From positions 310,001-374,000 of the forward strand of contig JADQAZ010000001.1 of the NCBI GenBank assembly GCA_018524345.1: 64,000 nucleotides of DNA. The letters run 5' to 3'. This document shows positions 26,480 to 33,572 of the stretch, one piece after another. A program made the position numbers and the translations under genes. The DNA comes from Harenicola maris (lineage in GTDB: Bacteria > Pseudomonadota > Alphaproteobacteria > Rhodobacterales > Rhodobacteraceae). The notes beneath the pieces were generated by a model. It ran no database searches, had not been told where the DNA came from, and saw nothing but the letters and a program-made list of their open reading frames with translations. Within the stretch, counting starts at the first letter, position 1, and the number at the start of each line of letters is the position of its first letter.

Positions 26480-27268
26480 ATGCAGGGCAGCGCCAATCTG
26501 AACACGATGATAAAGGCCGCTCGCAAAGCCGGGCGCAGCCTTCTTAAGGATTTCCAAGAGGTTGAGAACCTTCAGGTCGGCACCAAGGGGCCGGGGGATT
26601 TTGTGTCCAAGGCGGATATGTCGGCGGAAGCGCTGCTGAAATCCGAGCTGATGGGCGCGCGGCCGACCTATGGCTGGCTGGGCGAGGAGACCGGCGAGAC
26701 CGAGGGGCAGGACCCCACGCGTCGCTGGATTGTTGATCCGCTCGATGGCACGACGAACTTTTTGCACGGCATGCCCCATTGGGCGATTTCCATCGCGCTG
26801 GAGCATAAGGGCGAGGTTGTGGCCGGGGTGATTTATGACCCCTCCAAGGACGAGATGTTCTTTGCCGAGAAGGGGGGCGGTGCCTTTGTCAACGAATCCC
26901 GCCTGCGGGTTTCGGGGCGCACCAATCTGGCGGAATGTGTTTTTGCCACCGGTCTGCCCTTTGCGGCGAAGCGGACGCTTCCGGCGACTTTGAAGGACCT
27001 GACGCAGCTTTTGCCCGCCACCGCGGGTGTGCGGCGTTGGGGGGCGGCGGCGCTGGATCTGGCCTATGTGGCCGCGGGGCGGTTTGACGGCTATTGGGAG
27101 CGCGAGCTGAACCCGTGGGACATCGCGGCGGGGATTTTGATCGTGCGCGAGGCGGGCGGTTTTGTGGAGCCCCTGCGCGAGGGCAAGGAGATTTTCGAGA
27201 GCGGCAGCCTTGTGGCTGCGAACCCCTCGATCTTTCCGCGATTTACGAAAACCCTCGGCTTCCGCTAG
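26480..27268 (+). CDS. suhB: Inositol monophosphatase family protein
   Basis: 262 residues from the ATG at 26480, preceded by AGGAG. Metal-binding motifs of the family: GEETGETEG for site 1, WIVDPLDGTTNFLHG (DPLDGTTN) for site 2, and WERELNPWDIAAGILIVREAGG (WDxAAG) for substrate binding. Lithium-sensitive phosphatase fold; SuhB in bacteria also affects transcription antitermination. Convergent with znuB with a 4-base overlap. Confidence 0.95.
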   Translation: MQGSANLNTMIKAARKAGRSLLKDFQEVENLQVGTKGPGDFVSKADMSAEALLKSELMGARPTYGWLGEETGETEGQDPTRRWIVDPLDGTTNFLHGMPHWAISIALEHKGEVVAGVIYDPSKDEMFFAEKGGGAFVNESRLRVSGRTNLAECVFATGLPFAAKRTLPATLKDLTQLLPATAGVRRWGAAALDLAYVAAGRFDGYWERELNPWDIAAGILIVREAGGFVEPLREGKEIFESGSLVAANPSIFPRFTKTLGFR

Positions 27269-28065
27269 GCGGTGTTGCGGGGCCTGAGGGCCCCGATCAC
27301 GCCGGTGAGGACAAAGAGCGCCGCCGCCGTGCAGACGATTGTCGGGCCGGTCGGCGTATCCAGTTGCAGCGATATCCGCAGCCCGCCAAGGGCGGAGGCC
27401 CCGCCGATGACGGCGGCCCAGAGGGCCATGCCCTCGGGTGTGCGGGCCAGCGGCCGTGCGGCGGCGGCGGGGATCAGCAGCAGCGAGGCAATCAGCAGCA
27501 CGCCCACCACCTTGATCGCCACCGCCACTGTGATGGCGAGGGCGAGGGTGAGGATGCGGGATTCGCGTTCGGGGTTGATGCCGCTGGCATGGGCGAGGTC
27601 CGGGCTGAGCGTCGAGGTCAAGAGCGCCTGCCAGCGCCAGGCCAGAAGGCCGATGACAAGCGCCGCGCCGCCCCAGATCACCATCAGGTCGGTTTTGCCC
27701 ACGGCGAGGATATCGCCAAAGAGATAGGCCATCAGGTCCACCCGAACGCCGGAGGTGAGGGAGATGCCGACGAGGCCGAAGGCGAGGGCGGAATGGGCCA
27801 GCACGCCGAGGGCCGTGTCCATCGCATAGCCGCGCCCTGTCAGCGCCGAGAGGGCCATGGCCATGGCCGCCGCCACCGCCACCACCCCGATCATGATCGA
27901 CATGTTCAGCGCAAGCGAGAGCGCCACGCCGAGGACCGCCGCATGGGCTGTCGCCTCGCCGAAATAGGCCATGCGGCGCCAGACGACAAAGCAGCCGAGC
28001 GGCGCGGCGGCGAGGGCCACGCCAAGCCCGGCGAGGGCGGCGCGGAAGAGGAAGCTATCGAGCAT
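27265..28065 (-). CDS. znuB: Zinc ABC transporter permease ZnuB
   Basis: 266 residues, about eight hydrophobic segments, ABC-3 family. Starts MLDSFLFRAALAGLGVALAAAPLGCFVVWRRMAYFGEATAHAAVLG, where the FGEATAHAA loop is typical of metal-type permeases. Lies 5 bases after znuC in the order zur-znuC-znuB, so these three form an operon divergent from znuA. Moves Zn(II) through the inner membrane. Confidence 0.96.
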   Translation of the reverse strand: MLDSFLFRAALAGLGVALAAAPLGCFVVWRRMAYFGEATAHAAVLGVALSLALNMSIMIGVVAVAAAMAMALSALTGRGYAMDTALGVLAHSALAFGLVGISLTSGVRVDLMAYLFGDILAVGKTDLMVIWGGAALVIGLLAWRWQALLTSTLSPDLAHASGINPERESRILTLALAITVAVAIKVVGVLLIASLLLIPAAAARPLARTPEGMALWAAVIGGASALGGLRISLQLDTPTGPTIVCTAAALFVLTGVIGALRPRNTA

Positions 28066-28070
28066 GGCGG

Positions 28071-28958
28071 TTATCCGTGAGTGTGGTCGTGATCGTGATC
28101 GTGGGCGGGGCCGTGATCGTGGGCGGGGCCGTGATCGTGGGCGGGGCCGTGATCGTGGGAATGATCATGGCCGCAGGCCGGATCCTGACAGGCATCCGCG
28201 CCTGCGGGATCGTGGCTGTGGTTGTGTTCGTGGCGGTAGAGGGCGAGTGCGCCCATGGTGCCGGTGCCGAAGAGGGCGCGGTATTCGGGGGCGGAGGCCA
28301 CGGTTTCGGGGTGCCCTTCGCAGCAGATATGGCCGTTGAGGCAGATCACCCGATCAGAGGCGGCCATGACGACGTGGAGTTCGTGGCTGACCATGACGAT
28401 GGCGCAGCCGAGGGTCTCGCGGACCTCCTCGATCTGGCGGTAGAAGGCGGCGGAGCCGGGTTGGTCGAGCCCCTGTGTGGCCTCGTCCAGCAGCAGCACA
28501 TCGGGTTTGGTCAACAGGGCGCGGGCCAGCAGGACGCGTTGAAACTGGCCGCCGGACATATCGCCCATCTGGCGGTTTTCGAGGCCGGAGGCCCCGGCGC
28601 GGGCGAGGGCCTTGGTCGCCTCGTCGCGGCTGACGCGGCCGGGCAGGCCGATGAAGCGGGCGGCGGTGATCGGCAGGGCGGCGTCGATGGCGAGCTTTTG
28701 CGGGACATAGCCAAGGCGCAGGCCCTTGGCGCTGGTCACTGTGCCGCTGCTGGGGCGGACGGCGCCGGTGAGGGCGCGCAGCAGGGTGGATTTGCCAGAG
28801 CCGTTGGGGCCGACGATGGTGAGGATTTCGCCGCGCTGGACATCCACATTGACGCCGCGCAGCACGTCATGGCCGCCAAGCGTGACGGTGATGCCCTTGG
28901 CCGTGATCAGGGGGGCGGCGCCCTGTGCGGGCGCGGTGCGGGAGAGGGGGGCGTTCAT
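28071..28958 (-). CDS. znuC: Zinc ABC transporter ATPase ZnuC with His-rich tail
   Basis: 295 residues. Walker A GPNGSGKST, signature MSGGQFQRVLLARAL, Walker B DVLLLDEATQGLD, and H-loop VSHELHVV. The last 50 residues are a His/Asp/Gly tail (HEHNHSHD, then HDHGPA units, then HDHDHDHTHG), encoded partly by an 18-bp tandem repeat. The tail may store or sense zinc. It overlaps the zur stop by 4 bases, so translation is coupled. Confidence 0.97.
   Translation of the reverse strand: MNAPLSRTAPAQGAAPLITAKGITVTLGGHDVLRGVNVDVQRGEILTIVGPNGSGKSTLLRALTGAVRPSSGTVTSAKGLRLGYVPQKLAIDAALPITAARFIGLPGRVSRDEATKALARAGASGLENRQMGDMSGGQFQRVLLARALLTKPDVLLLDEATQGLDQPGSAAFYRQIEEVRETLGCAIVMVSHELHVVMAASDRVICLNGHICCEGHPETVASAPEYRALFGTGTMGALALYRHEHNHSHDPAGADACQDPACGHDHSHDHGPAHDHGPAHDHGPAHDHDHDHTHG
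28095..28159. repeat. 18-bp tandem repeat encoding HDHGPA in znuC
   Basis: Unit GTGATCGTGGGCGGGGCC (plus strand) in three full copies, 28095-28112, 28113-28130 and 28131-28148, and a partial fourth to 28159. Encodes His-Asp-His-Gly-Pro-Ala repeats on the minus strand; copy number is likely to vary between strains. Confidence 0.85.
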
Positions 28959-29434
28959 GCGGGCTCCTCGGCGCAGCTGGGGCAGATGCCTTCGGCCTCG
29001 ACCACGGTGCGCTCGATGGTGAAACCCGCGGCAGAGGCGGCCTCTGCCAGAGGGCTTCCGGCGAGGTCCGTATGGGCCTCTGCGACGCTGTCGCAGTTGC
29101 GGCAGATCAGGAAGGCGGGGGCATGTTTTCTGTCGGGGTGGACACAGGCGATGAAGGCGTTGAGCCGTTCGATCTTGTGGCAGAACCCGTTTTGCAGCAG
29201 GAAATCCAGCGCGCGATAGGCCACGGGGGGCTGGGAGCCGAGCCCCTCTGCGGCGAGGATGGGCAGGAGGTCATAGGCGCCCATGGCGCGGTGTTCCTTA
29301 AGCAGAATCTCAAGGACGCGGCGGCGCACGGGGGTGAACTGCAACTTGCGCTCTGCGCAGTAAGCCTCTGCCTGCGCGACGCCTGTGGCGATACAGGCGG
29401 AGTGGTTGTGTGCGTCGAATCCGATTGCGTCCAT
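28955..29434 (-). CDS. zur: Zinc uptake regulator Zur (Fur family)
   Basis: 159 residues. Winged-helix DNA-binding domain (FTPVRRRVLEILLKEHRAMGAYDLLPIL, PPVAYRALDFLLQNGF), metal-sensing part ERLNAFIACVHPD, and two structural zinc Cys pairs, CRNC and CPSC. The N-terminus has an extra short His/Cys stretch (DAHNHSAC). It represses zinc uptake genes when zinc is plentiful. First gene of zur-znuC-znuB, facing znuA, with a Zur box between them. Confidence 0.95.
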   Translation of the reverse strand: MDAIGFDAHNHSACIATGVAQAEAYCAERKLQFTPVRRRVLEILLKEHRAMGAYDLLPILAAEGLGSQPPVAYRALDFLLQNGFCHKIERLNAFIACVHPDRKHAPAFLICRNCDSVAEAHTDLAGSPLAEAASAAGFTIERTVVEAEGICPSCAEEPA

Positions 29435-29460
29435 GACACTGCCTCGATTGTGGAAACTGG

Positions 29461-29489
29461 TTGATATGTTATTTTATAACACTTATCAA
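29461..29489. promoter_or_regulatory. Zur box between zur and znuA
   Basis: Core GTTAT-TTT-ATAAC at 29468-29480, with outer arms TTGATA (29461-29466) and TATCAA (29484-29489). Close to the known Zur consensus around ATGTTAT/ATAACA. It lies 27 bases before zur and 34 before znuA, so one bound Zur dimer pair can control both. Confidence 0.85.
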
Positions 29490-29522
29490 CCGCTGGCATT
29501 ACAGCTGGTGAAGGAAAAAGCA

Positions 29523-30644
29523 GTGAAAAGATTCGGTTTGGGGGCGTTTGTGAGCGCCATGGTTTCTGGCGGCGTCGCATGGGCGGAAGTGCCCCGGGTT
29601 GTGACCGATATTCTGCCGGTGCATGGGCTGGTGTCGCGGGTGATGGAGGGCGTCGGCGAGGCGGATGTGCTGGTGCCTGCGGGGGCCTCGCCCCATGAGA
29701 TGCAGCTGCGCCCTTCGCAGGCTGGTGTGTTGGAGAGCGCGGACCTGTTGGTGTGGGTTTCGCCGGTTCTGACCCCATGGCTGGGCGAGGCCATGGAGCG
29801 TTTGGCGCCCGAGACTGCGCGGATCGAGTTGCTGCGGGCCGAGGGGACGCGGGTTCTGGGGTTCCGTGCCGGTCCGGTGTTCGAGGCGGAGCATTCCGAG
29901 CATGAGGGCGACCTGGATCATGCGGGGCATGAGGATCATGACGATCATGATGACCACGGTGATCATGAGGAGCATGCGGAGGGTGAGCATGAGGATCATG
30001 ACGACCATGGGGATCATGACGAGCACGCGGAGCATGACGATCACGGGGATCACGATGATCATGATGATCAGGATGATCACGACGATCATGCGGAGCATGA
30101 GGGCGAGGATCATCACGATCACCACCATGCCCCCGGAAGCGTCGACCCCCATGCATGGCTAGACCCGCAGAACGCGGCGATCTGGCTGGATGTCATTGCC
30201 GAAGAACTGGCCAAGGCCGACCCCGAAAACGCGGCCCAGTATCGCGCCAATGCCGAAGCGGGCAAGGCCGAGATCGCCGCGGCCAGCGCCGTGGTTGCAC
30301 AGCAGGTCGAGGCCGTGGGGCAGGCGGGGTTCTTTGTGGCCCATGACGCCTATGCCTATTTTGAGGCCGCCTTTGGCCTGCATGCGCGCGGCGCGGTGTC
30401 CGACAGTGATGCGGCCCGTCCGGGTCCGGCGCGGATCCAGACCCTTGCGGAGGCTTCGGGCGACGTAAGCTGCCTTTGGGTGGAGCCGCAGACGAACACC
30501 GACCTTGGCGAGCAGGTGCTTGGCGAGGGCAAGGTGCAGGTGATGGACCCGCTGGGGGCCGAACTGCCCCGTGGTGCGGGGTTCTATCCGGCGCTGATCA
30601 CGGCCCTTGGCGAAGGGGCCGGGGCCTGCGCGGCAACTGAGTAA
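29523..30644 (+). CDS. znuA: Zinc ABC transporter substrate-binding protein ZnuA
   Basis: 373 residues from the GTG at 29523 (VKRFGLGAFVSAMVSGGVAWA), a Sec signal peptide. Cluster A-I domains: VPRVVTDILPVHGLVSRVMEG, PAGASPHEMQLRPSQ with the first zinc His, then a long acidic His loop (about residues 125-200, rich in HD, HDD and HGDH), then DPHAWLDPQNA and a late VWVSPV-type helix. The loop is unusually long and Asp/His-repetitive and likely captures zinc in the periplasm. Alone on this strand under the Zur box. Confidence 0.96.
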   Translation: MKRFGLGAFVSAMVSGGVAWAEVPRVVTDILPVHGLVSRVMEGVGEADVLVPAGASPHEMQLRPSQAGVLESADLLVWVSPVLTPWLGEAMERLAPETARIELLRAEGTRVLGFRAGPVFEAEHSEHEGDLDHAGHEDHDDHDDHGDHEEHAEGEHEDHDDHGDHDEHAEHDDHGDHDDHDDQDDHDDHAEHEGEDHHDHHHAPGSVDPHAWLDPQNAAIWLDVIAEELAKADPENAAQYRANAEAGKAEIAAASAVVAQQVEAVGQAGFFVAHDAYAYFEAAFGLHARGAVSDSDAARPGPARIQTLAEASGDVSCLWVEPQTNTDLGEQVLGEGKVQVMDPLGAELPRGAGFYPALITALGEGAGACAATE

Positions 30645-30665
30645 ATCCGTTTCTGACGGAGCGCC

Positions 30666-30710
30666 CGCCGCCCTTTTACAGGGCGGCGGAGATTTTTCGG
30701 CGAAAAATCT
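30666..30710. terminator. Two hairpins between znuA and the GFA gene
   Basis: First hairpin: CGCCGCCC (30666-30673) with GGGCGGCG (30681-30688). Second: AGATTTTTCG-G-CGAAAAATCT (30690-30710), the same repeat as at 19678-19698. Both genes end here, so it may stop transcription from either side. Confidence 0.65.
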
Positions 30711-30725
30711 GGGCCTGTTGCGGGT

Positions 30726-31100
30726 CTAGGTGGCCGGTTTGCGGTCGGAGGGGTGGTTGACGCCGTCGTCCCAAGGGACATCGACCAGATCGGCGGGGTT
30801 TACGCCGACCAGAGCGCCGACATTCACCCCGTATTCATTGGGATTGCTGCGCCTTTTGTGGTGGGTGTAGTTGCCGCAGGTTTTGCAGAAATAATGCTGC
30901 GCCGTGTTGGTGTTGAACTGATAGAGGGTCAGGTTCTCTGCCCCGCGTATGATTTCCAGATCGCCCATATTCACACTGGCCGCGATGGCCCCGCGGCGGC
31001 GGCAGAAGGAGCAGTCGCAGCGTCTTGCGGTGTTCAGCCCGTCGCTTAAAGTCACGCGCAGTTCCACGGCGCCGCAGTGGCAGATCAGGGTTTGGGGCAT
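30726..31100 (-). CDS. GFA/CENP-V domain protein
   Basis: 124 residues. Zinc-binding motifs of the family are present: CHCGAVEL at residues 7-14, CDCSFCRRRG and FCKTCGNYTHH. Such proteins were first linked to glutathione-formaldehyde chemistry but most members have no proven reaction. The start codon touches the stop codon of the rhomboid gene, so the two form a tight operon. Confidence 0.9.
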   Translation of the reverse strand: MPQTLICHCGAVELRVTLSDGLNTARRCDCSFCRRRGAIAASVNMGDLEIIRGAENLTLYQFNTNTAQHYFCKTCGNYTHHKRRSNPNEYGVNVGALVGVNPADLVDVPWDDGVNHPSDRKPAT

Positions 31101-31829
31101 CTAGGTTCTCTTGCGGGGAATGACGGGGATAGTGGTGCGCCGGTAGGTGGCATCGGGGTGCGGCGGGTGGCCTTCGTTGCGGGACCAGAATTCCGTTCCG
31201 CCCTCGCGCAGCCAGACCGGCAGGATCATCAGGATGCCGGCGACAAAGCCGCCCACATGGGCCCAATAGGCCACGCCCGCGCCCACCCCGTTGGAGGCAC
31301 CATTGAGCAGTTGCAGCCCGAACCAGACGCCCAGCACGATCCACGCGGGGATCGGCCAGATTTTGAAGAACACCACAAAGATGAAGATCACATCGACCTT
31401 TGCCTTGGGGAAGAGCAGCAGGTAGCCGCCCATAAGCCCCGCAATCGCCCCCGAGGCGCCGACCAGCGGCACGCGGGAAGTCGGCTCGATCGCGACATGG
31501 GCCAGCGAGGCCAGCACGCCGGCGGCGAGGTAGAAGGCGATAAAGCCGAAGTGGCCAAGCTCGTCCTCCATGTTATCGCCGAAGATCCACAGGAACAGCA
31601 TATTGCCGATCAGGTGCATCCAGCCCCCGTGCATGAAGAGCGAGGTGATGAAATCCATCGGCTCGGTCGCCGCGGGCACGAGGCCGTAGGTGACATAGAT
31701 CGCCCCGATATCGGCGGGCGAGCCGCGTGCGGGCAGCATGACAAGGAACACCAGCACGTTCAGCGCCAGAATGGCGTAGGTGACGTATGGGGTCCGGCGG
31801 GACGGGTTGTGATCGCGCAATGGAAACAT
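31101..31829 (-). CDS. Rhomboid-family intramembrane serine protease
   Basis: 242 residues from the ATG at 31829 (MFPLRDHNPSRRTPYVTYAIL); the open frame goes on upstream but without homology. Six hydrophobic segments. Hallmarks: MHGGWMHLIGNMLFLWIFG with the conserved His/Asn, catalytic Ser126 in VGASGAIAG and His191 in WAHVGGFVAG. Cleaves transmembrane proteins; substrate unknown. Its stop codon abuts the GFA gene start. Confidence 0.95.
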   Translation of the reverse strand: MFPLRDHNPSRRTPYVTYAILALNVLVFLVMLPARGSPADIGAIYVTYGLVPAATEPMDFITSLFMHGGWMHLIGNMLFLWIFGDNMEDELGHFGFIAFYLAAGVLASLAHVAIEPTSRVPLVGASGAIAGLMGGYLLLFPKAKVDVIFIFVVFFKIWPIPAWIVLGVWFGLQLLNGASNGVGAGVAYWAHVGGFVAGILMILPVWLREGGTEFWSRNEGHPPHPDATYRRTTIPVIPRKRT

Positions 31830-32006
31830 GGGCGAACGCTGGCGGATTGCGGCGGTGAGGTCAACTCTGCGCGGGGCGGGTTGACTGGAATAATGCGGCG
31901 ATGCGGGCTTTGGGGGATGAAGGAATGGAGGGCAAGGGGCGTTCCTTTTCAGGCTCTGGTGGGCGCACGGACGGCCCGGCGGGGGGCTTGCCCCCCGCAC
32001 CCCCCA

Positions 32007-32029
32007 GGATATTTTCTCCAATAAGAAGC
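32007..32029 (+). repeat. GATATTT element, copy 1
   Basis: GGATATTT, TCT, CCAATAAGAAGC. Same as 58846-58868 except for the 3-base spacer, and similar to the inverted copy at 32068-32090. Confidence 0.75.
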
Positions 32030-32067
32030 GGGGGCGCCAGAACGCGGATTTTGCCTTTGATCGCCCT

Positions 32068-32090
32068 GTTTCTTATTGGCCGAAATATCC
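32068..32090 (-). repeat. GATATTT element, copy 2 (inverted)
   Basis: Read on the minus strand: GGATATTT, CGG, CCAATAAGAAAC. With copy 1 it forms a long inverted pair 38 bp apart. Confidence 0.75.
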
Positions 32091-32232
32091 CCGCCGGAGG
32101 CATAATTCGCCGCGCAGCGGCCTACCGCAGGGTGTTGGGTTCCTGCGCCGAGAGGGCATTGCCTCCATTGTTTTCGTCGCCGCGTGAGGGTATGGCTTGG
32201 GCGCGCCGCCCCCTTTGCTGGGGAGGCAAGGC

Positions 32233-32319
32233 GCGGGCGTGATGGAATGGTAGACATACCAGACTTAAAATCTGTTGGGGCGTAGCCCCGTGTGGGTTCG
32301 AGTCCCACCGCCCGCACCA
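32233..32319 (+). tRNA. tRNA-Leu (anticodon TAA)
   Basis: 87 nt with encoded CCA. Acceptor GCGGGCG (32233-32239) pairs with CGCCCGC (32309-32315). Anticodon loop CTTAAAA with TAA at 32266-32268. The T arm contains GGTTCGAGTCC. The long variable arm around TTGGGGCGTAGCCCCGT is right for a leucine tRNA. Confidence 0.97.
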
Positions 32320-32405
32320 TTTTGCCCCAAAGTGTTTGCCTCCGAACAAAGGGTTTGACCGTCAGGCAGGCCCCCGGGCGCGTGGCCGGGGGCTGCTTTG
32401 GGTGG

Positions 32406-33419
32406 TTAGAAGCCTTCCAGCACCAGTTTGCCCTTGGCCTTGTTGCTTTCGAGGATGGCATGGGCTTTGCGCAGGGTGGCGGCGTCGATTTTGCCGAGGA
32501 CCTCTGTTGCGGTGGAGCGGATTTTGCCGCTGTCCAGCAGGGCGGCGACCTCGTTCAGGATGTCGTGCTGGCGGGTGATGTCGGCGGTTTCGAACAGGGA
32601 GCGGGTGAACATGAGTTCCCAGTGGGTCGAGATCGCCTTGGTTTTGAAGGGGGAGATGTCGAGGCTTTCGGGATCGTCGATCAGGCCGAAGCGGCCCTGC
32701 GGGGCGATGAATTCGGCGATTTGCCCGATGTACTGATGGGTATGGGTGGTGGAGAAGACAAAGCCGGGCTGGCCGAGGCCGAGGGCGGCGATTTGCTCTG
32801 GCAGGGGTTTGCTGTGGTCGATGACGTGATGGGCGCCGAGGTCCTGCGCCCATTGGGCGGTTTCGGGGCGCGAGGCCGTGGCGATGACGGTCAGGTCGGT
32901 CTTGGCGCGCAGCAGCTGGATCGCGATGGAGCCAACGCCGCCGGAGCCGCCGATGATGACCACGGCCTTTGCCGCGCCGGGGACGGGTGTGGTCACATGC
33001 AGGCGGTCAAACAGCATTTCATAGGCGGTGAGCGCGGTCAGGGGGAGGGAGGCGGCGGCGGCTTTGCTGACGGATTTGGGGGCATGGCCGGTGATACGCT
33101 CGTCCACCAGATGGTATTCGGCATTGGTGCCGGAGCGGTTGATCGCCCCTGCATACCAGACCAGATCGCCGCTTTTGAACAGGGTGGTATCGGGGCCGGT
33201 TTCGACGACCTCTCCGACCGCGTCCCAGCCGAGGATCGCGGGGGCGTCGCCCTCTGGCGGGCGGTTCTGGCGGATTTTATAATCGACGGGATTGACCGAG
33301 ACGGCATCGACGCGGACCAGCAGGTCGCGTCCCGTCGCCTTGGGGGTATCGAGGGTAAGGTCGAGCAGGGCATCCTCGCGCGAGAGGGGGCCTGCGGTTT
33401 TGTAGCCGACAGCTTTCAT
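32406..33419 (-). CDS. Zinc-type alcohol dehydrogenase / quinone oxidoreductase-like protein (MDR family)
   Basis: 337 residues. GroES-like N-terminal domain (VSVNPVDYKIRQNRPPEG, LGWDAVGEVVETG) and Rossmann domain with the NADPH loop VIIGGSGGVGSIAIQLL near residue 155. It lacks the Cys/His set of zinc-dependent alcohol dehydrogenases, so it is probably a zinc-free NADPH quinone or enone reductase of the YogA type despite the common 'zinc-binding' label. Single gene. Confidence 0.92.
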   Translation of the reverse strand: MKAVGYKTAGPLSREDALLDLTLDTPKATGRDLLVRVDAVSVNPVDYKIRQNRPPEGDAPAILGWDAVGEVVETGPDTTLFKSGDLVWYAGAINRSGTNAEYHLVDERITGHAPKSVSKAAAASLPLTALTAYEMLFDRLHVTTPVPGAAKAVVIIGGSGGVGSIAIQLLRAKTDLTVIATASRPETAQWAQDLGAHHVIDHSKPLPEQIAALGLGQPGFVFSTTHTHQYIGQIAEFIAPQGRFGLIDDPESLDISPFKTKAISTHWELMFTRSLFETADITRQHDILNEVAALLDSGKIRSTATEVLGKIDAATLRKAHAILESNKAKGKLVLEGF

Positions 33420-33540
33420 GGCGTGTCCTTATCAAAGGGTTAGGGGCAAAGGCTTGGGCGAGAACAAGGGCCTGTTTCGTCATTGCTTTGATGAGGTAGC
33501 GCCTTTGGCCCGCACGCAATAGGCGGGCAGGTCTGAATTC

Positions 33541-33563
33541 ATTATTCGCCTTTCGGCGATAAT
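33541..33563 (-). terminator. GAAA-loop hairpin after hyuB
   Basis: On the minus strand: ATTATCGCC, loop GAAA, GGCGAATAAT, with one bulged A, 9 bases past the hyuB stop. Likely transcript end or stabiliser. Confidence 0.4.
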
Positions 33564-33572
33564 GGCGCGGGG

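Larger units (their letters stand above)
31830..32232. other. 403-bp gene-free stretch before tRNA-Leu
   Basis: No credible gene. It contains a GC-rich hairpin GGGGGGC-TT-GCCCCCC near 31981, and two copies of the GGATATTT...CCAATAAGAA element facing each other (32007-32029 and 32068-32090). The tRNA promoter must lie in the right part. Confidence 0.6.

Noticed and set aside
29899..30129. Repeated GATCATGA-type DNA in znuA as a possible CRISPR or microsatellite
   Set aside because: Unit length is irregular with no spacers; it is coding sequence for the His/Asp loop of ZnuA.
32406..33419. Zinc-dependent alcohol dehydrogenase
   Set aside because: The Cys/His zinc ligands are not present; it reads as a zinc-free MDR reductase.
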